64,000 bases of DNA from Hanleya hanleyi (Eukaryota > Mollusca > Polyplacophora > Lepidopleurida > Hanleyidae): positions 62,001 through 126,000 of the forward strand of contig JAVTVY010039311.1 of the NCBI GenBank assembly GCA_036873755.1. Direction: 5' to 3'. Every line of letters begins with the position of its first letter. The stretch's first letter is position 1. Shown piece after piece: positions 61,384-64,000 of this stretch. The notes under the pieces are model-generated. The model searched no databases and was not told where the DNA came from. It worked only from the letters and a program-made list of their open reading frames with translations. Made by a program: the position numbers and the translations under genes.

Positions 61384-63854
61384 AAAATAAACAAAATCCA
61401 AATCCATTGTTCATCAAGCACTTCTTCTTACCTGCATGATAGGCCCTCTAACGTTGAGGAGACAGAAACATATAGCAATGCTGATCAAACCATAGACCAA
61501 CACTGAAAAATAAGAACAAAACATCAGTACCGGTATCTATACGCAGCTTCAGTATATAGTATATTTAAAGTGTGTTACGTTGTCCACAACAGATATCACA
61601 ATTATTTAGATTTGGTTAGAAGCGAGCGAGTTGCATTTGCTGCTGATTCGATGCATGAACCTTAGGGGTCGCGGGATCGCCGTCCGTTACATACGACGCC
61701 TACTGGACTCCACTATTTTCCATCTAGTAAGTTTGCAGAGTTACCGGTATTATATCATTACAATTCGATCTCTGTATCTAACTTCGCTCAACTGGGTACT
61801 ACTAATGGGTCGCGTGGCCACGCCATTCAAAGTGTCCGCATGAACAACAACAATAAAGGTGCTGCTGATATACAGAAACACTCATCTGGAAACCAACTGT
61901 GCTCCCTGCATGTGCTGCGTTGGCGTACAGTGTATAGCAACGATATCAGTCTTTTGGGGGTGCCGTTCTATATTACCACCACCACTATGGCATGTTATCA
62001 GTTACCGGATACATGCACTTGGAATCAGCGACATTATCCGTACGCAACTGTAGGCCTATCGCAATCCAAAAAATCCAGAAATAAACCTTCGTTGGGTTTA
62101 CTGAATTATAAAGCTTATGGTCCTGTTTGATATGTCGTACAGGAAGGACCGATCTCGCTTACCCAATATTTTAGCAACCACTGTTTCCTGTGTATCAGAC
62201 ATGGATGGTCTCAGAGGTCGAGCAAAATCCTTTACTGTGACAGCACTCATGCTATTCAATCCGGAGGATAGGGTGCTGAATATAGATATGTAAAATAAAG
62301 AAAACATAAAAGAATAAATTACCACCTCAAGATATCCGCCCGGATAAACGATGAAATTAAATATTCTGAAATGAATGTATCATCTGATATTTAGATACAA
62401 TACACAGTACATGATGTTCTCGGACCGCTCAGATCGTGAATAAACAACGGAATTATTTTTGCATGACAAGCACGACATTCGCGGAAATCACCCGTGTTTC
62501 CGGTGTATTTAACATACCGTATTTGAAATAGGTTCCTATTCTAAAGATTAGGCTATTAATGACAAGTTATTTTACTGTCGTTGAGGGTATTATGTTATTA
62601 TTTTTATCCTAATTTGTGCATGATCTTGTTCTAGCTTCGACCTGGACGCGTGCAAGGTCACGGCTCACATTTTAGCCTGAGAAGGACAAGATTACTGCTC
62701 ACATTTGACCCTGAGAAGGAAAAGGTCACGACTCACATTTGACCCCGAGAAGGACAAGGTCACGACTCACATTTTAACCTGAGAAGCACAAGGTTACTGC
62801 TCACATTTAACACTGAGAAGGACAAGGTCACGGCTCAAATTTGACCCTGAGATTTCCTAACAGCAGACAAATGAACTATTTTGGGCCCACGCTTATAATT
62901 GGAGAAAAATTGGCCCGGCAAATCTCACGGGAGTAACTTTTGAAAGAGAATTCTGTTTTAAGTTATCTCTCCCACATGAAGAATTGCTCCTCAAGATATT
63001 CGGTTAAGACTTGTCCAATTCAAGATGGGAAAGATTCAAGGTTTTGCGAAAAAAAATCAGCGTCCTCGACATTGTCCAGTGATTCGGTTGGATTAGTTTA
63101 TTTTGTATTCAATGTTTGCCAATATCAGCAAATATTTGATGATGATATCAGTAAACAGACTATATTTGCTGATATCACCAAATTATTTGGTGATATCTCG
63201 ATATCATTTGCTGATATAAGCCATACTTTCGTAGACATTTCCAGTATTACTATCGAACTACTAAATCATCTAGGCCGAGGATGAATATACTGGATTCGTC
63301 ATGATTATCCTTAATTTCCGTTCAACTAAAAACCGACTCTCAGTGGTTCAATGGTAGCATCACAAGCAACACATCTTCAATATTATTTTTATTTCGCAAA
63401 ATATCCCCGTATCTTTTGATTATCAAATTTGCAATACGAATGCCGATAATAATAGAGACATTCAAACTTTAGGTTCGTTGCATGTCTACACGGGTAAGTT
63501 GTGGACATTGACTTGTTGAAACGTACAGCGTTGTATTGTGTTCTAATGATTGGTCTATTCAACGGCGTATTCTTATTGGCTGATCATTAAGAGAATCGGC
63601 TATCCCATCCAAGAGATTCTGAAAATGTCAATTTCGAATTTAACCACCCTCCCCCTAACTTTTGCGTTATGGGGATGCGCTGATGACGTCACAGTGCCGT
63701 CATAAATTATGATGAAGTGTAATGCTTGATTGTGTATGCGATTGAAGGTGTCACATTGTACCAACCTAAATGATGCACTAAACAAGGAAGCCAGAAACAG
63801 TCCCGGAAATCCTGGAAACGTGTTGAACAGCTCCATAACGAAGTACGGAAGAAC
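56521..63854 (-). CDS. SLC5-family sodium/solute symporter (partial)
   Basis: Gene-level entry; seven exons follow. SLC5 proteins are plasma-membrane carriers that couple Na+ to uptake of a small solute (monocarboxylates, vitamins, iodide, glucose). The visible order is LPYFVMELFNTFPGFPGLFL, FSASFSTLSSGLNSMSAVTV (the S.(L)S(S/A)G.NS.A..(T) signature including the Na2-site Ser region), GLISIAICFC, GPIMQ|IADSFMGSVGGPF, GAFFTSANWI|GALVGPVVGI, a Cys- and Asn-rich extracellular loop, and SLYAISYFWYTLIGFLATLV. It fits the SLC5A6/A8/A12 branch best, but the substrate cannot be told from this. Phases match at all six junctions. The N-terminal half lies beyond 64000; the last exon was not found. Confidence 0.9.
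57004..57104 (-). CDS. SLC5 exon: late transmembrane helix
   Basis: Acceptor TTTGTTTTCAG, donor GTACGT, 1 + 33 codons + 1. SGLSSLYAISYFWYTLIGFL, ATLVVGLLVSLITG: the SY.(W/Y)Y...G......G..VS..TG pattern of SLC5 proteins. Confidence 0.92.
57180..57600. repeat. Tandem repeat, about 145-bp unit, about 3 copies
   Basis: TCTAATTTTATTG(C/T)CTG, CCCAGGTGGCG(T/C)CACCT and CATACCAAATTTGGGAAGAA recur at roughly 145-bp spacing, diverged. It lies in the SLC5 intron and shares wording with the arrays at 13.3, 23.7 and 47.2 kb. Confidence 0.6.
57601..58339. other. SLC5 intron, nothing certain
   Basis: GTTCTCGAGATATTTTCCGG near 58191 is another echo of the tandem-array phrase. No exon. Confidence 0.45.
58349..59263 (-). 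pseudogene. LINE (CR1-like) RT C-terminal half in SLC5 intron, one stop
   Basis: The minus frame starts abruptly near 59263, reads HTLRFADDAKCFNVTSSEED (catalytic FADD), SLDKCKVIHMGYNN, EEKDLSVIINKTLKPASHV, then YKSIVRPHLDYCSPA. After one in-frame TAA at 58802-58804 it continues without a shift: DIQMLEKVQRRMTRMIPGM, HEARLRSLGLTTFETRR, FFVRIIDAWNRLPATAV, to a stop near 58349. Family members have Trp where the TAA lies. The 5' end is truncated just before the FADD box, the usual result of incomplete reverse transcription. It is same-strand with the host gene. Confidence 0.88.
59375..59589 (-). CDS. SLC5 exon: helix plus extracellular loop
   Basis: Acceptor ATTATTTTCCAAG, donor GTGAGA, 71 codons + 2. 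GALVGPVVGIGLTFWISVGA is a helix; then a Ser/Thr-rich loop with one Cys (SDQCFLNGSSYNMTSS) and several N-x-S/T sites (NGSS, NMTS, NSTS) that could carry glycans. Confidence 0.93.
60284..60370 (-). CDS. SLC5 exon: SVGGPFCALFILGAFF
   Basis: Acceptor ATTTCTTTCAG, 29 codons, donor GTAAGG, phase 0 both sides. IADSFMGSVGGPFCALFILG, AFFTSANWI: the G..GGP..(G)LF.LG.(F)F...N motif of SLC5 transporters. Confidence 0.95.
60423..61051. mobile_element. Foldback MITE in SLC5 intron, arms about 260 bp
   Basis: AGTCTGTCCATTTTAGTTAG at the left faces TAATTAAAATGGACAGACT at the right. Arms share TCGTCTACTTTGGAGCTT, ATATCGATAATATATC, ACTCCAGTACAGTTGTTTCA and GGGAGACGTCATAA in inverted order, with the centre near 60740. 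No coding capacity. Confidence 0.8.
61350..61386. repeat. (TA)n microsatellite
   Basis: ATATATATATATATATGTAT and flanking TA repeats near the 3' splice region of an SLC5 intron. Confidence 0.85.
61432..61502 (-). CDS. SLC5 exon: short transmembrane helix, ends GPIMQ
   Basis: Acceptor CTTATTTTTCAG, 2 bases + 23 codons, donor GTAAGA. LVYGLISIAICFCLLNVRGP, IMQ; it joins IADSFMG of the next exon, matching the (G)..(I/V)(M/L)Q....(G)..GGP region of the family. Confidence 0.9.
61503..62162. other. SLC5 intron, nothing recognised
   Basis: Short plus-strand frames here have no family motif. Confidence 0.5.
62163..62275 (-). CDS. SLC5 exon: STLSSGLNSMSAVTV signature
   Basis: Acceptor CTATATTCAG, donor GTAAGC, 1 + 37 codons + 1. 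TLSSGLNSMSAVTVKDFARP, then LRPSMSDTQETVVAKIL. This is the most conserved segment of the SLC5 family, close to the Na+-binding residues. First Ser is shared with the previous exon. Confidence 0.95.
62640..62855. repeat. Minisatellite, about 34-bp unit, 6 copies
   Basis: AAGGTCACGACTCACATTTG plus ACCCTGAGAAGGAC, six drifting copies. It lies in an SLC5 intron. Confidence 0.85.
62856..63765. other. SLC5 intron with GATATC-rich inverted words
   Basis: 63118-63225 contains AATATCAGCAAATATTTGAT, TTTGCTGATATCACCAAA and TATTTGGTGATATC, small inverted words that could pair. No exon. Confidence 0.5.
63766..63854 (-). CDS. SLC5 exon: LPYFVM...PGFPGLF
   Basis: Acceptor CTTATTTCCAG, 29 codons + AG, donor GTTGGT (non-consensus at +4, phase correct). 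VLPYFVMELFNTFPGFPGLF, LASLFSASF: the (L/M)PYFVM......PG.PGLF.A..FSA pattern of SLC5. The exon before it lies beyond the window. Confidence 0.93.
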
Positions 63855-64000
63855 CTGGAAATAAGCATATAAAGGGAAATAAGCGTGTCTGCATAAGATT
63901 TGTCATCCTCTCCCAGGGCGCCTTGCGCTGCGCTCCATTTATCCCTGTAGAGGTCTCCCCATTTTCTGCAAGATTCTTGCAGATTAAAATAACTGGACTA

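Overview
The window is animal nuclear DNA: AT-rich, with intron-split genes carrying GT/AG splice sites and a very heavy load of transposons and satellites. The gene families (an EGF-type receptor tyrosine phosphatase and an SLC5 sodium symporter), the Penelope-like and CR1-like retroelements and the GAGTGAGT/TTAACGTCG-type short repeats best fit a lophotrochozoan invertebrate, most likely a marine mollusc. That assignment is inference; no species marker was seen.

Region by region. 1-1.2 kb: end of a mobile-element-like reading frame, simple repeats and an array of about 16 ATGGCCGCC motifs. 1.9-22.6 kb: a receptor-type tyrosine phosphatase gene on the minus strand. Read 3' to 5', it has the end of catalytic domain D1 (P loop, WPD loop, YIATQG microexon), the D1 start, a juxtamembrane exon, one transmembrane exon, two 8-Cys EGF modules, and candidate ectodomain exons. 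Codon phases match at every junction checked except two: one D1 exon was not found, and at least one ectodomain exon is unresolved. Its introns hold satellites, two nested DNA transposons, foldback MITEs and a Penelope fragment.

22.6-56.5 kb: no host gene recognised. It holds a 156-bp tandem array, a short hairpin MITE, a CRE/TATA-driven SGNH-hydrolase-like frame, a 2.36-kb giant inverted repeat packed with NRF1-, CRE- and nuclear-receptor-like sites, several Penelope-like element (PLE) copies, a 5S rRNA-derived segment, a broken LINE dissected by two later insertions, three satellites (33, 176 and 107 bp units) and a composite satellite that has captured a deleted PLE.

56.5-64 kb: seven exons of an SLC5 sodium/solute symporter on the minus strand, all in phase, open at its 5' end beyond the window; a LINE and a foldback MITE sit in its introns.

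The two host genes have no evident functional link. A signalling phosphatase receptor and a nutrient symporter, both on the minus strand, flank about 34 kb of repeats. The most unusual material is in the repeats: nested insertions with readable target-site duplications, a regulatory-motif-rich foldback element, and four tandem arrays that appear to share one ancestral phrase.
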